Positions 53,544 through 63,123 are shown, counted from the stretch's first letter. The stretch is 64,000 bases of DNA from Thiothrix winogradskyi (GCF_021650935.1 NZ_CP091244.1:2170001-2234000), one strand, 5' to 3'. A program made the numbers and translations. Notes: generated by a model from the sequence alone, not told the origin.

Positions 53544-54566
53544 ATGACTAAGACTTACAATGTAGCAGTCGTTGGTACGGGCAGTCTGGTTGGCGAAGCC
53601 ATACTGGACTTGCTGGCTAAACGTAAATTTCCAATCGGCAAGATTTATGCGCTGGAATTTGCAACCGATGGCGAACAATACGTCGATTTTGGCAATAAAA
53701 CGCTGGATATTGAAGCGGTCGAAGATTTCGATTTTTCCAGCGTGCAATTGGCTTTATTTGCCAGCACGGAAAGCGTAGCGGCGGATTATGTGCCAAAAGC
53801 GGTAGCGGCTGGTTGCATTGTTATTGATGACAGCGCCTGTTTCCGTTTCGAGGCGGATGTACCGTTAGTCGTACCGGAGGTGAATCCAGACGCCATTGCG
53901 GGGTATAAGCAGCGTGGGATTATTGCCAACCCCGGCAGCATGGTGAGCCAGATGCTGGTGGCATTAAAACCCTTGCATGATGCTGCTGAAATTACCCGCA
54001 TTAATGTGGCGACGTATCAGGCAGTTTCTGGCACGGGGCGGGTAGGTATCAATGAGTTGGCGCGTCAGACGGCGCAATTGCTCAATGCACGACCGGTCGA
54101 GCCGGAACTGTATGCCAAACAGATTGCGTTCAATCTTTTTCCGCATATTGGCGCGTTTCAGGAAAATGGCTATACGTGGGAAGAAATGAAAATGGTGCAG
54201 GAAACCCGTAAAATCATGGGCTTGCCTGAGCTTGGGGTGAATCCAACAGCGGTGCGTGTACCCGTGTTTTTTGGACATGCGGCAGCTCTCCACATAGAAA
54301 CGCAACGCAAGCTGACGGCTGCTGAGGCGACCGGGTTGTTGCAGCAAACGGCTGGTGTGGTGGTGTTGGATGAGCGGGTAGACGGTGGTTATCCAACCCC
54401 TGTCACCGAAGCGGTCAATACGGATGCAGTGTATGTTAGTCGTATTCGTGAAGATATTTCTTGTATGTCTGGCTTAGATTTATGGGTGGTTGCTGATAAT
54501 GTCCGTAAAGGTGCTGCATTAAATAGCGTACAAATTGCCGAAATATTAGTGCGTGATTATCTGTAG
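53544..54566 (+). CDS. usg: Usg-1-like aspartate-semialdehyde dehydrogenase homologue lacking the catalytic cysteine
   Basis: 340 residues with the Asd fold: NVAVVGTGSLVGEAILDLL for NADP, VPLVVPEVNPDAI, GHAAALHIETQR. Active Asd enzymes read NPxC at the nucleophile; here it is IIANPGSMVSQM, with Ser132 in place of Cys. E. coli Usg-1 has the same change (VPDSLTSQ), and Pseudomonas usg lies between asd and fimV, as this gene lies before fimV. So it is probably not the Asd enzyme of lysine/threonine synthesis; a true asd must be elsewhere. Role unknown. The start lies two bases after leuB's stop, so it is in the leu operon. Confidence 0.87.
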   Translation: MTKTYNVAVVGTGSLVGEAILDLLAKRKFPIGKIYALEFATDGEQYVDFGNKTLDIEAVEDFDFSSVQLALFASTESVAADYVPKAVAAGCIVIDDSACFRFEADVPLVVPEVNPDAIAGYKQRGIIANPGSMVSQMLVALKPLHDAAEITRINVATYQAVSGTGRVGINELARQTAQLLNARPVEPELYAKQIAFNLFPHIGAFQENGYTWEEMKMVQETRKIMGLPELGVNPTAVRVPVFFGHAAALHIETQRKLTAAEATGLLQQTAGVVVLDERVDGGYPTPVTEAVNTDAVYVSRIREDISCMSGLDLWVVADNVRKGAALNSVQIAEILVRDYL

Positions 54567-54823
54567 GTGTGGTTAAGCGGGAATTAATTCATTCTTGTCC
54601 ACAATGAGCCACAGATAGAATGGGTGTAAGCACCTGTTCAATAGCTAATATTCGGGGCAGCATTGCTTGGCATAATGTACTAATATATATTCCAGCGCTA
54701 AGAAGCAATAACTAGAATCGCTATTCATCATAATAATTAAGGGCGGAATAATGCTTACACAGGTGATGAATCGGGAATGCCACAATCTTATACAGATAAA
54801 GAATCAATTGAAGGGGAATTGCA
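54567..54823 (+). other. Intergenic region before fimV
   Basis: 257 AT-rich bases without a gene. TTGCTT (54664-54669), 16-base spacer and TATATT (54686-54691) is a possible fimV promoter with a weak -35. Confidence 0.35.
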
Positions 54824-57800
54824 GTGAATAAACAAGCCTTGAGCTTAGCTATATTCATCGCCGGAGCATATCCAGCGGCTTCCAGCGCTTTGGGGCTTGG
54901 AGACATTGAATCCAACTCTCACCTGAACCAGCCGTTACGCGCAAAAATTGACTTATTGTCTGCTGCCCCGGCAGATGCCAGTAAAATTCAGGTTCGTTTA
55001 GCACCACCCGAAGTATTTAACCGGGTCGGTGTGGCACGTCCTGAGTTTCTGGGAAGTTTGCGTTTTACACCAACAGTGCAGGGCGGCAAGCCAGTCATTC
55101 TGGTGTCGTCCGATGCGCCGATTCAGGAACCCTTTGTTAATTTCCTGCTGGAAGTAAGCTGGCCCCAAGGTCAGTTGCTCAAAGAATATACGGTAATGTT
55201 AGACCCGCCAGTGCTGATGCAACCTGGCAATACGGTTGCGGGCGAGGCTGCCGTGCGGGCAGAGCCTAAAGCAGCGGGTAATGTACGCCGTCAGACATCT
55301 CCAGCACCCGTGGCTAATCAAGCAGCACCACAGCAGCAACAGGCGGAAGCTCCGGCGCGGAACCGTACTTACCGTGTCAAATCGGGCGATACCCTATTCT
55401 CGGTCGCTTCACGTCTCCAGCGTTCCGGTGTTAGTAATGATCAGATGATGATGGCCTTGTTCCGTGCAAATCCGGGGGCATTTGTTGATAAAAACATCAA
55501 CAACCTCCGTGCCGGTGCGGTGATGAAAGCGCCAAGTAGTGGCGATATTAAAGCGGTGTCGCGTGCTGAAGCTCGGCGTCAGATTCGCCAGCAAAATGCG
55601 GAGTGGCGCGAATTAAGAAAGTCACTGGCAGGTAATACTGTACCGCAACAAACGTCTGCTAAGTCCGCCGCAAAGCAGCCAGACCAGAAAACCGCAGCAC
55701 CTGAAACCCCAAGCCAAGCAGCGAATAACGCTACCGATAAAGCGCGTCTGGAAGTATTGGGTGCAAAAACAGGTCAATCAGCAGCCAACGATGCCGCAGT
55801 AGCGGCAGGTACGGCGAAACTGGCGGAAATTGAAAAGCAATTGGCGCTGGCGAATGAGTCATTAGCAGCCCGTCAAAATGAAAACAATGAACTCAAGTCA
55901 CGTGTTACTGACCTTGAGTCCATGCTGAGCAAGAAAAATCGCTTATTGGCATTGCGTGATACCCAACTTGCGGATTTGCAAAAACAGTTATCCGCTAATG
56001 GTGTGCAGGTAGCGCCGCTGACTGATACGACTGATGCTACTGATGCTGACGGGCAGCCTGGGCAACCAGTTGCTGTTACGCCTGATCAAGGCAAAGACAT
56101 TCAAACACACATGGCGAATGTTGCAGGTCAAGACAACAACACGGTTATCAGAACAGAGCCACCAGCGGCGCAGCCTGACGCACCACCTGCAACCGATAGC
56201 CGTCCTACTCCGGCAGGCATGTCGACGGGCAATGCGAATGCAGTGCCGTTAAAACCGCCAGCCATTGTACCCGTTACCCCAGCACCAGAGGCTCAAGCGG
56301 CACCTAAAGCACCGCCGGTATTTGCTGATCAGACCGGTGAGGGTAATGACCTGCTGAGTTTGCTGACCTCACCATTGGCACTGAAAATTGGCGCGGGTTC
56401 ATTGGCGTTGTTATTGTTACTGTGGTTGCTGGGGCGTCGGCGTAAACCGGATGAGGCAAGCCAGGCAAACAACCGTGTTGCCAATTTGGATGATGATTTC
56501 GACACACCTATTGAGAAGGAAGCCGAAGCCTTAACGCTGGGTTCTTTGGAACGTGAGTTGGAGCGTGCAGAGAAAACCTCTGGTGTCCGGGCAGGTAATG
56601 CCGGTACGCAGTATTCGCGAGACCCGTTTGGGCTTGATGTGGACGATGAGAATGAGGAGACTCGCGGTGTGGCGGTTGCTTCATCTGCTGCCGCCGATCC
56701 AGCTGAGGATGATTGCCTGACCGAGGCGAATGTTTACATCGCTTATGGTCTGTATCAACAAGCCGAGAGTGAGCTAAAGAAATGCATTGAGCGCTCCCCT
56801 GAAAAGCTGGAGTACCGCCACAAGTTATTGGAATGCTATTTCGTGGCGAATAATCGCGATTCCTTTGATAATCACGCACAACAGTTCGCGATGATGCAGG
56901 GTGCAGGTCGGGATGCGTTGTGGCAATCGGTTGCTGAGTGGGGTCGTAAGATCAGCCCTGATAACCGTTTGTATCAGGGGAATGGGCATTCGGCAGTGCC
57001 GTCTGCGGCTACCGCACCTTCTGTTGCAGCCACGGTGGCGACGGCGCTGGGTGGTGTTGCGGCGGCAACGGCTGGGGTGGCTTTAGCGAAGTCCCCTGAG
57101 GTGGCTAAAGCGTCTGTGGCTGAGCAGCCCCAAGCGCTTCATCATGCGACACCACCGGAGTTGCCTGAAGATGATTTCAGCGATTTGGATTTGGGTGAAT
57201 TGGATTTCGATGATATTGATCTCGATAAACTGTTGCAAGACGGTAATGATGCAGAGTCGCAGGCACAGCTAGCATCCGTCCCTGAATTGCCGGAACTGGC
57301 TACCGATTTGTCGCATAAGGCTAAAGAGGCGATGCCTGAACAAGATGACTTCGAGCTGGACGATTTAGACGATAACTTCGATCTGGATTTCGATTTGGAG
57401 CCGGAGGGTGCGCCACAAGCTCAGATCCAGCCGCAACCTGTTATGGTAGCTGCTGCGCAGCCGCGCCAACAAGACGATGAGTTTGACGATCTGTTGGATT
57501 TTGATCTTGATGATTTTGATAGCAACACGGCAGTTGCCGCTCCTCCAGCAGTGGCGGCTGTGCCTGAAACGGCAGCAGTGGCGGCTTCGAGTGCAACGCA
57601 TCTGAACCTGCATTTGGATAATGAAACCGGCATCAAGCGTATTTTGCCGAAAGACACATTCTACGCGCCTATTAGCGACGAAGATAAAGATTGGTTGGGC
57701 GATATTGATGATGCGCTGTCATTCCTCGATTTCCCGGATGAGGAAATCGACTTGCACGAAGCGCACATCAGCACCAAGCTGGATCTTGCCCGTGCTTATC

Positions 57801-57910
57801 TGGATATGGGCGACATCGAAGGCGCTCGGAGTACCTTGGAAGAGGTCATGGTCGAAGGCAACGACGATCAGCGCCGTGAAGCCGAAGTATTGCTGCACCA
57901 GACAGGTTGA
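54824..57910 (+). CDS. fimV: FimV-like peptidoglycan-binding polarity protein
   Basis: 1028 residues. Signal peptide (cleavage near SSALGLG), the FimV N-terminal domain (GDIESNSHLNQPLRAKIDLL), LysM (about 181-237; RTYRVKSGDTLFSVASRLQR), a coiled coil (about 325-390), a Pro/Ala linker, one membrane segment (LKIGAGSLALLLLLWLLGRR, about 520-540), a cytoplasmic acidic region with repeated DDFxDLDLGELDFDD, and the C-terminal FimV/TPR motif (LDLARAYLDMGDIEGARSTL). In Pseudomonas FimV localises at the pole and raises cAMP with the Pil-Chp and FimL system. Start is GTG at 54824 with AAGGGG eight bases before. Synteny usg-fimV-truA supports the call. Confidence 0.92.
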   Translation: MNKQALSLAIFIAGAYPAASSALGLGDIESNSHLNQPLRAKIDLLSAAPADASKIQVRLAPPEVFNRVGVARPEFLGSLRFTPTVQGGKPVILVSSDAPIQEPFVNFLLEVSWPQGQLLKEYTVMLDPPVLMQPGNTVAGEAAVRAEPKAAGNVRRQTSPAPVANQAAPQQQQAEAPARNRTYRVKSGDTLFSVASRLQRSGVSNDQMMMALFRANPGAFVDKNINNLRAGAVMKAPSSGDIKAVSRAEARRQIRQQNAEWRELRKSLAGNTVPQQTSAKSAAKQPDQKTAAPETPSQAANNATDKARLEVLGAKTGQSAANDAAVAAGTAKLAEIEKQLALANESLAARQNENNELKSRVTDLESMLSKKNRLLALRDTQLADLQKQLSANGVQVAPLTDTTDATDADGQPGQPVAVTPDQGKDIQTHMANVAGQDNNTVIRTEPPAAQPDAPPATDSRPTPAGMSTGNANAVPLKPPAIVPVTPAPEAQAAPKAPPVFADQTGEGNDLLSLLTSPLALKIGAGSLALLLLLWLLGRRRKPDEASQANNRVANLDDDFDTPIEKEAEALTLGSLERELERAEKTSGVRAGNAGTQYSRDPFGLDVDDENEETRGVAVASSAAADPAEDDCLTEANVYIAYGLYQQAESELKKCIERSPEKLEYRHKLLECYFVANNRDSFDNHAQQFAMMQGAGRDALWQSVAEWGRKISPDNRLYQGNGHSAVPSAATAPSVAATVATALGGVAAATAGVALAKSPEVAKASVAEQPQALHHATPPELPEDDFSDLDLGELDFDDIDLDKLLQDGNDAESQAQLASVPELPELATDLSHKAKEAMPEQDDFELDDLDDNFDLDFDLEPEGAPQAQIQPQPVMVAAAQPRQQDDEFDDLLDFDLDDFDSNTAVAAPPAVAAVPETAAVAASSATHLNLHLDNETGIKRILPKDTFYAPISDEDKDWLGDIDDALSFLDFPDEEIDLHEAHISTKLDLARAYLDMGDIEGARSTLEEVMVEGNDDQRREAEVLLHQTG

Positions 57911-57985
57911 GGAATCCTCACTTTCACGTTATAAAGGTCGGTTAACCCGACCTTTTGTGTTTTTACTGCCCTGAGATTAAGTGTC

Positions 57986-58768
57986 ATGAAGTTTGCAGCC
58001 TGCATCGAATACGACGGAAGCCCTTTTTTCGGCTGGCAGCGTTTGAGCCACGGGCCGACGGTGCAGGGCAGTGTGGAACACGCGCTGTCCACCGTAGCGG
58101 CGGAACCGATCGCGGTAGTCTGTGCAGGGCGTACTGATTCGGGTGTCCACGGCATTGGGCAAATTATTCATTTTGAAACCCATGCGCAGCGCCCCTTGCG
58201 TGGTTGGGTGTTTGGCAGCAATGCGCATTTGCCGGATGGCGTGGCAATGCGTTGGATTCAGCCGGTGTCGGATGATTTTCATGCACGGTTTTCGGCACGC
58301 TCCCGGCGTTACCGGTACGTTATCCTCAATCGGCAGGCGCGTCCGGCCTTGTTACAGAAACGGGTGTGTTGGCAACATGGCGCGTTGGATGCGGATGCAA
58401 TGCACCAAGCCGCTCAAGCATTGCTGGGTGAACAGGATTTCTCCAGTTTTCGGGCGGCGGGTTGTCAGGCGAATCATGCCATGCGGGAAATGCTGGCAAT
58501 CAGCGTGCAGCGCGAAGGTGAATTTATTTACCTCGATTTGGTGGCGAATGCGTTTTTGCATCACATGGTGCGCAATATCGCCGGTTCCTTGCTGATGGTG
58601 GGGGCGGGGGAGCGTCCAATGGCATGGATTGGGGAATTATTAGCGCAGCGGGATCGTACTTTGGCAGGGATGACAGCCCCGGCATCGGGTTTGTATTTTG
58701 TGCATGTGGATTACCCTGAACGTTTTGGCTTGTCGTCAGACTACACCTTGCCCAGTTTCATCTTTTAA
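57986..58768 (+). CDS. truA: tRNA pseudouridine(38-40) synthase
   Basis: 260 residues. Catalytic Asp51 in CAGRTDSGVHG; other TruA blocks ARSRRYRYVILNR and FLHHMVRNIAGSLLMVG. Modifies U38-U40 in the tRNA anticodon arm. Located 75 bases after fimV, the usual neighbour. Confidence 0.96.
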   Translation: MKFAACIEYDGSPFFGWQRLSHGPTVQGSVEHALSTVAAEPIAVVCAGRTDSGVHGIGQIIHFETHAQRPLRGWVFGSNAHLPDGVAMRWIQPVSDDFHARFSARSRRYRYVILNRQARPALLQKRVCWQHGALDADAMHQAAQALLGEQDFSSFRAAGCQANHAMREMLAISVQREGEFIYLDLVANAFLHHMVRNIAGSLLMVGAGERPMAWIGELLAQRDRTLAGMTAPASGLYFVHVDYPERFGLSSDYTLPSFIF

Positions 58769-58866
58769 ACAAATTGATTAACGGATTAGCATTTTTGTCA
58801 GCATTTTGAAATCCAGCCGCTATACTTAATGGTCAGAGTGTTGCGAGGTGACAAGGAGTGTCATTT

Positions 58867-59178
58867 ATGAAAGTTAATCATCAACTTACCCCACCTGCCA
58901 AAGGTTATTTCATGTCGCATGTGCGCCAACCCGGTTATCAACATCTGGGAATGCGGGCGTTGGCATTGGCGTTTGATTTGCTAATGATCAGCTTATTGCT
59001 GGTGATGGTGCTGTTGTTTGTGTTTGGGCAGACTTGGCTGCTGTATCACGCTTCGTATGAAAGCACGGCGTTGCATGGCGTATTGGTGCTTGTGCCGCTG
59101 GTGTATTTCCTTGGGTTTTGGAGTCTGTTGGGGGCAACCCCCGGCAAATTGTTGTTGTGGCCTTGGTTAGTGGAATAA
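58867..59178 (+). CDS. Small RDD-family membrane protein
   Basis: 103 residues with two clear membrane helices (about 27-53 and 73-90). The start of helix 1 (GMRALALAFDLLMISLLL) and the end (LLGATPGKLLLW) match the Arg-Asp-Asp type RDD domain. It is short for the family and ends right after the domain. The start is ATG 58867, eight bases after AAGGAG; a GTG at 58858 lies within that ribosome site. Function unknown. Confidence 0.72.
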   Translation: MKVNHQLTPPAKGYFMSHVRQPGYQHLGMRALALAFDLLMISLLLVMVLLFVFGQTWLLYHASYESTALHGVLVLVPLVYFLGFWSLLGATPGKLLLWPWLVE

Positions 59179-59265
59179 CCGCGAATAACCTGCCAATTTG
59201 ACCTGCATCTGTATTTCCTGCGCTGGCTTTGCTGTAGTCTTGCTGCTGAATGAATCTGAAAAAGG

Positions 59266-60444
59266 ATGAAAGCGATGCAGGTGCAATACGATGTCATCAT
59301 TGCGGGCGGCGGCATGGTCGGTGCAACATTAGCTTGCTTATTAGGCAAGTTGGGTAAGCGCGTCGCAGTGCTGGAAGCCTATCAACCCACGGTATTTTCC
59401 CCGAATGACCCCTATGATTTGCGGGTGTCGGCACTCAGCCGCGCATCGCAGCGGGCGCTGCTTGACACAGGCGCATGGGATGGCATCGCGGCGCGTCGCG
59501 CTTTTCCTTACGAAGCCATGCAAGTCTGGGATGCCACGGGGTCGGGCGAGATTCGTTTCGATGCAGCGGATTTGGGTGAACCAGACCTTGGGCATATCGT
59601 CGAAAACCGTGTGATTCAACTGGCGTTGTTGGATACCTTGCAGGCATTGGATACCGTGGATTGGTACTGCCCCGACAAACTCGCGGCATTGGTGGTGAAT
59701 GAACAGCACGTCACCGTCACCTTGCACAGCGGGCAAACGCTGCAAGCACAATTGCTGGTGGGGGCGGATGGGGCGCAATCCAAAGTCCGTGAGCTTGCGG
59801 GTATTGGCATGGCAATTCAGGATTACGGGCAAAAAGGCTTGGTGTGTGTGGTGCAAACCGAATTCCCGCATCAATTTACTGCTTGGCAACGTTTTATGCC
59901 GGGTGGTCCGCTCGCATTCCTACCGTTAGCGGAAGGCTTTTGTTCCATTGTGTGGACTTTACCGGCGGATCAGGCTGATGCGATGTTGCGTCTGTCAGAC
60001 AGTGATTTTTGCCGTGAATTGAGCCAAGCGCTGGATTACCGTTTGGGAGAAGTGACGGCGGTGGGGGAGCGTGCTGCGGTGTCATTACGGGGTCGCCACG
60101 CCGATAGTTACAGTCAGGAGCGGGTGGTGTTGGTGGGTGATGCTGCCCACACGATTCATCCGCTGGCGGGGCAGGGGGTGAATTTGGGGATCAAAGATGC
60201 GCTGGAATTAGTGGCGCAAATTCGCCAAAGCAGCGGTGATTGCGGCAGCACTAAGGTTTTGCGGGCCTACGAACGGGCGCGGCGCGGTGACAATATTCTC
60301 ACGCAAAAAGCGATGGACGGCTTCCGGCTGTTGTTTGGCAATACGCTGACTCCTTGGAAAATCCTGCGAAATTCTGGGTTGACTATCGTCAATCGCATGG
60401 GCTTTCTAAAATACGAAATGGCAAAACGTGCCATGGGCATTTGA
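59266..60444 (+). CDS. FAD-dependent ubiquinone-pathway hydroxylase (UbiH/UbiF/UbiM family)
   Basis: 392 residues. Rossmann FAD motif DVIIAGGGMVGATLACLLGK, the QLALLDTLQ region, the DG motif VGADGAQSKVRELAGI and the second FAD motif GDAAHTIHPLAGQGVNLGI. This family hydroxylates the ubiquinone ring; which carbon (C5, C6 or C1) cannot be decided by eye. An ATG at 59275 is an alternative start. Confidence 0.88.
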   Translation: MKAMQVQYDVIIAGGGMVGATLACLLGKLGKRVAVLEAYQPTVFSPNDPYDLRVSALSRASQRALLDTGAWDGIAARRAFPYEAMQVWDATGSGEIRFDAADLGEPDLGHIVENRVIQLALLDTLQALDTVDWYCPDKLAALVVNEQHVTVTLHSGQTLQAQLLVGADGAQSKVRELAGIGMAIQDYGQKGLVCVVQTEFPHQFTAWQRFMPGGPLAFLPLAEGFCSIVWTLPADQADAMLRLSDSDFCRELSQALDYRLGEVTAVGERAAVSLRGRHADSYSQERVVLVGDAAHTIHPLAGQGVNLGIKDALELVAQIRQSSGDCGSTKVLRAYERARRGDNILTQKAMDGFRLLFGNTLTPWKILRNSGLTIVNRMGFLKYEMAKRAMGI

Positions 60445-60471
60445 AACTATTACCTGACCTTGGAGGATGAC

Positions 60472-61377
60472 ATGAACTTATTGACCCGCGTTACCAGTAC
60501 GCTAGCCTTTTCACTGTTGGCTGCGGTTGCAACGCTGCAAGCGGATGAAGTGACCGTTAAGCAGGGTGATCTTGAATTGCGTGCTGATCTGACCTTGGCA
60601 GAGGGCAAAACCGCAAAAGACGGCGTAATCATGCTGCTGCATGGCACACTGGCGCACAATAAAATGGAAATCATGCAGGCGCTAGGCGACTTGCTGAAAG
60701 AGAGAGGTTACAACACGCTCAATGTGAACCTGAGTTATGCGTTGGATAAACGCCCTTCCGAAATGTTGGATTGCACCATCGAACACCAGCACAAACACGA
60801 AGATGCCGTGGCAGAACTCGATACTTGGATGAATTGGTTGAAAGCGCAAGGCGCAAGCAAAGTGGCGATTTTGGGGCATTCACGCGGCGGCAATCAGGTG
60901 GCGTGGTATGCGTCTGAAAAAGATTCCGATTTGCTGGAAAAAGTGATTGCGGTTGCACCTGCTACTTGGGATGCCGCTGAGTCTGCCAAGGGATACGAAG
61001 AGCGCTATCAAAAGCCGTTGGCTGACATTATGGCTGAAGCGACTAAGCTAATTGACGAGAGTAAGGGCGCAACCGCAATGGACGTTCCCGGCTTTGTGTA
61101 TTGCGAAAAAACCAAGGCAACCGCCGATAGTCTGGTGTCGTATTACAAGGATGATGAGCGTAAGGATACCCCTAAGTTGTTACCCAAGATCAAGAAGCCC
61201 GTGCTGATTGTGGTGGGGTCGGCGGATGAGGTGGTGGCAGATTTGCCCGCGAAACTGGAAGGCGTCAAGCAGGATAACCTGACCGTGGAAACGGTCGACG
61301 GAGCCGACCATTTCTTCATGGATTTGTACGCCGATGAAGTGGCGGATAAGGTTGCCACCTTCGTCGACTGGAAGTAA
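60472..61377 (+). CDS. Secreted alpha/beta hydrolase
   Basis: 301 residues with a signal peptide (cleavage near TLQADEV, about residue 24). Nucleophile elbow GHSRGGN with Ser137, oxyanion stretch LLHGTLAHNKME, a likely Asp in VVGSADEVV and His in GADHFFMDL, so the triad is complete. Substrate unknown. The ATG at 60472 has TGGAGGA six bases before it. It follows the hydroxylase by 27 bases and may be in the same transcript. Confidence 0.82.
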   Translation: MNLLTRVTSTLAFSLLAAVATLQADEVTVKQGDLELRADLTLAEGKTAKDGVIMLLHGTLAHNKMEIMQALGDLLKERGYNTLNVNLSYALDKRPSEMLDCTIEHQHKHEDAVAELDTWMNWLKAQGASKVAILGHSRGGNQVAWYASEKDSDLLEKVIAVAPATWDAAESAKGYEERYQKPLADIMAEATKLIDESKGATAMDVPGFVYCEKTKATADSLVSYYKDDERKDTPKLLPKIKKPVLIVVGSADEVVADLPAKLEGVKQDNLTVETVDGADHFFMDLYADEVADKVATFVDWK

Positions 61378-61950
61378 TTATTTGTGGTTTTCCAACATGC
61401 CTAAGCGGGTGAGGACTTTTTTGTAGGTGGTGAGCATTTCGGGCATCAGTACCCGCTGGATATAGTCTAAAACCCATTTGCGGTCACGCGGTCCCAAGGC
61501 TTCGGCAATGAAGTTGCCGAATGCCAAGCTCATCGAAAAGCCCGGCTCTTGCCCGACTTTTCCCCATGTGGTGTCGGCGTAATCTGCCATGCGTTGGTTG
61601 AGTTTGTTGATGAAAGGGTTGCGGTAATCGCCGGGGCCGCCAAAGTCACGGGCATTGTCTTGTACATGGTCGGCAATTTTCAGCGCAAAGGTCGTAATGA
61701 GGGCGGCACGGTCTTCGTCATTCAGCACATCGTGGGCAATGCGGTCGAGGACGTGAATCATGAATGCCATGATTTCTTCCATGATCATCACGCGCTGCAT
61801 CTGGGTATCGGTCTGGAAATTCTCGTTTTCAATTTCCAACAGCGTCTTCATGCCGATTTTCCAGGCGTTGAAGGCGAGGACACTGACAGTTTCTTCTAAT
61901 GAAACTTCACGTTCCTGTTTGTTCCATTTGGTGTTTAGGCGAATGCGCAC
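61378..61950 (-). CDS. Hypothetical protein, helical
   Basis: 190 residues from a GTG at 61950 preceded by GAGAGAGGAAA. The protein is mostly helical and soluble (EMAFMIHVLDRIAHDVLNDEDR-like segments, AEALGPRDRKWVLDYIQRVL), with no signal peptide and no motif that I recognise. It is convergent with the hydrolase: its stop touches that gene's stop. An upstream start at 61986 is possible but lacks a ribosome site. Confidence 0.6.
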   Translation of the reverse strand: MRIRLNTKWNKQEREVSLEETVSVLAFNAWKIGMKTLLEIENENFQTDTQMQRVMIMEEIMAFMIHVLDRIAHDVLNDEDRAALITTFALKIADHVQDNARDFGGPGDYRNPFINKLNQRMADYADTTWGKVGQEPGFSMSLAFGNFIAEALGPRDRKWVLDYIQRVLMPEMLTTYKKVLTRLGMLENHK

Positions 61951-62085
61951 GGGGTTTCCTCTCTCAAAGCTAAAACAGTGCGGCATTATAGTGGCAGGGG
62001 ATGCGGGAATGCGAATTATCGGGGAGATTGAGGGGATGGCATCTTGCGTGGACTACACTGGATCAAATACCTTAGGAATGCTGCT

Positions 62086-62421
62086 ATGTACGCTACCAAT
62101 GTCCGTGAACTCAAAAAAAATCCTTCACTGGCATTACGCCACGCCCGTGAAGCCCCCGTGTTGGTGCTAAAAGGGGATGAGCCTGACGCACTGTTGATAC
62201 ATCTGGATAAAACCCTCAGTGACACTACGACCGGTTTGCGCCCGGCACTCGCTGCCAGTTTGTTTCGTGATGGTTTGATGTCATTAGGCAAAGCAACTCG
62301 GATCAGCGGCTTAAGCATGAGTGCTTTCATCAAGCATTTGGGAAGCTTGGGCATTGAGATTGCTCGACCTGACGAAACTACCGCACACGAAATCCAAGAC
62401 CTTTCTGCATGGCTGTCATAA
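62086..62421 (+). CDS. Antitoxin with fused Phd-like and UPF0175-like domains
   Basis: 111 residues. The N-terminal half (ATNVRELKKNPSLALRHARE, then APVLVLKGDEPDALLIHLD) resembles Phd/YefM antitoxins. The C-terminal half (ALAASLFRDGLMSLGKATRI, then SGLSMSAFIKHLGSLGIEI) resembles UPF0175, a helix-turn-helix-like family often paired with DUF3368 PIN toxins. A PIN gene follows and overlaps by 13 bases. The start ATG 62086 is chosen by domain start and TAGGAA upstream. Confidence 0.78.
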   Translation: MYATNVRELKKNPSLALRHAREAPVLVLKGDEPDALLIHLDKTLSDTTTGLRPALAASLFRDGLMSLGKATRISGLSMSAFIKHLGSLGIEIARPDETTAHEIQDLSAWLS

Positions 62422-62876
62422 TCAGTGACACTGGTCCGCTATTGGCATTTGCGGGCATCAATCAGTTAACGATTCTGCAACAACTGTTTAAAACGGTGTG
62501 GATACCGCAGGCTGTTTGGCTGGAATCCCAAGTACACAGCGACTCAGCCGCCCAACACATTGCTGCCGCCCTGCAACAGGGTTGGTTGCAAGTAGTGACA
62601 GTACCTACGCCGCAGGATTTTCCAGTGAGTTTGGGTGATGGGGAACAAGAAGCTATGCAGCTTGCTATCTCTAACCCTAGTGCCTTACTTATCATGGATG
62701 ATCGGTTGGCACGACGTGAAGCCTTGCACCGCAATTTGAGTTTTGTTGGTACGGTGAAAGTGTTATGGATAGCAGAGCAGCGGCATTTGATAAGTGATGC
62801 AGCCGTGCTGTTAGATGCGATGGCGGCAAATGGTTATTACTTGTCTCGCCAATTGTTACAGCAAATCAGCGAGTGA
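62409..62876 (+). CDS. PIN-domain toxin (DUF3368 type)
   Basis: 155 residues. N-terminal IISDTGPLLAFA with conserved Asp7, LGDGEQEAMQLA with the central acidic residues and LIMDDRLARREA with the last pair, so the acidic pocket of PIN ribonucleases is complete. FVGTVKVLWIAEQRHLI is typical of DUF3368. Likely an RNase toxin held by the antitoxin encoded just before it. Confidence 0.85.
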   Translation: MAVIISDTGPLLAFAGINQLTILQQLFKTVWIPQAVWLESQVHSDSAAQHIAAALQQGWLQVVTVPTPQDFPVSLGDGEQEAMQLAISNPSALLIMDDRLARREALHRNLSFVGTVKVLWIAEQRHLISDAAVLLDAMAANGYYLSRQLLQQISE

Positions 62877-62922
62877 GGTTAGTGAGATTCTTGCCAACTG
62901 CAACTAACGTAGTCGGGCAGTG

Positions 62923-63123
62923 TCATTGGGTATCTGTTGTGATACGGCGCGGTGGTGCTTCGAATTGTGGTTCTGAACCTCCCGATAAAGCGAGGCGATG
63001 GGTACTCTCACGTTCGATCAGCGCTTTGAGACTTTCGTTCAGTAGGCTGGTTGTTTCGGTGATGCCGGTCAGTTCAACGGCTTGGTGTAGTAAGTCATCA
63101 TCAAGGTTGAGTGTGGCGTGCAT
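62923..63123 (-). CDS. Orphan VapB-type antitoxin
   Basis: 66 residues beginning MHATLNLDDDLLHQAVELTG, ETTSLLNESLKALIERES: the ribbon-helix-helix pattern of VapB/DUF2191 antitoxins. No VapC gene follows on its strand; it is convergent with the PIN toxin gene 47 bases away. Either a remnant or a protein that acts on a partner elsewhere. Confidence 0.7.
   Translation of the reverse strand: MHATLNLDDDLLHQAVELTGITETTSLLNESLKALIERESTHRLALSGGSEPQFEAPPRRITTDTQ

Noticed and set aside
53544..54566. Simple annotation as functional asd
   Set aside because: The nucleophile Cys is missing and gene context matches usg.
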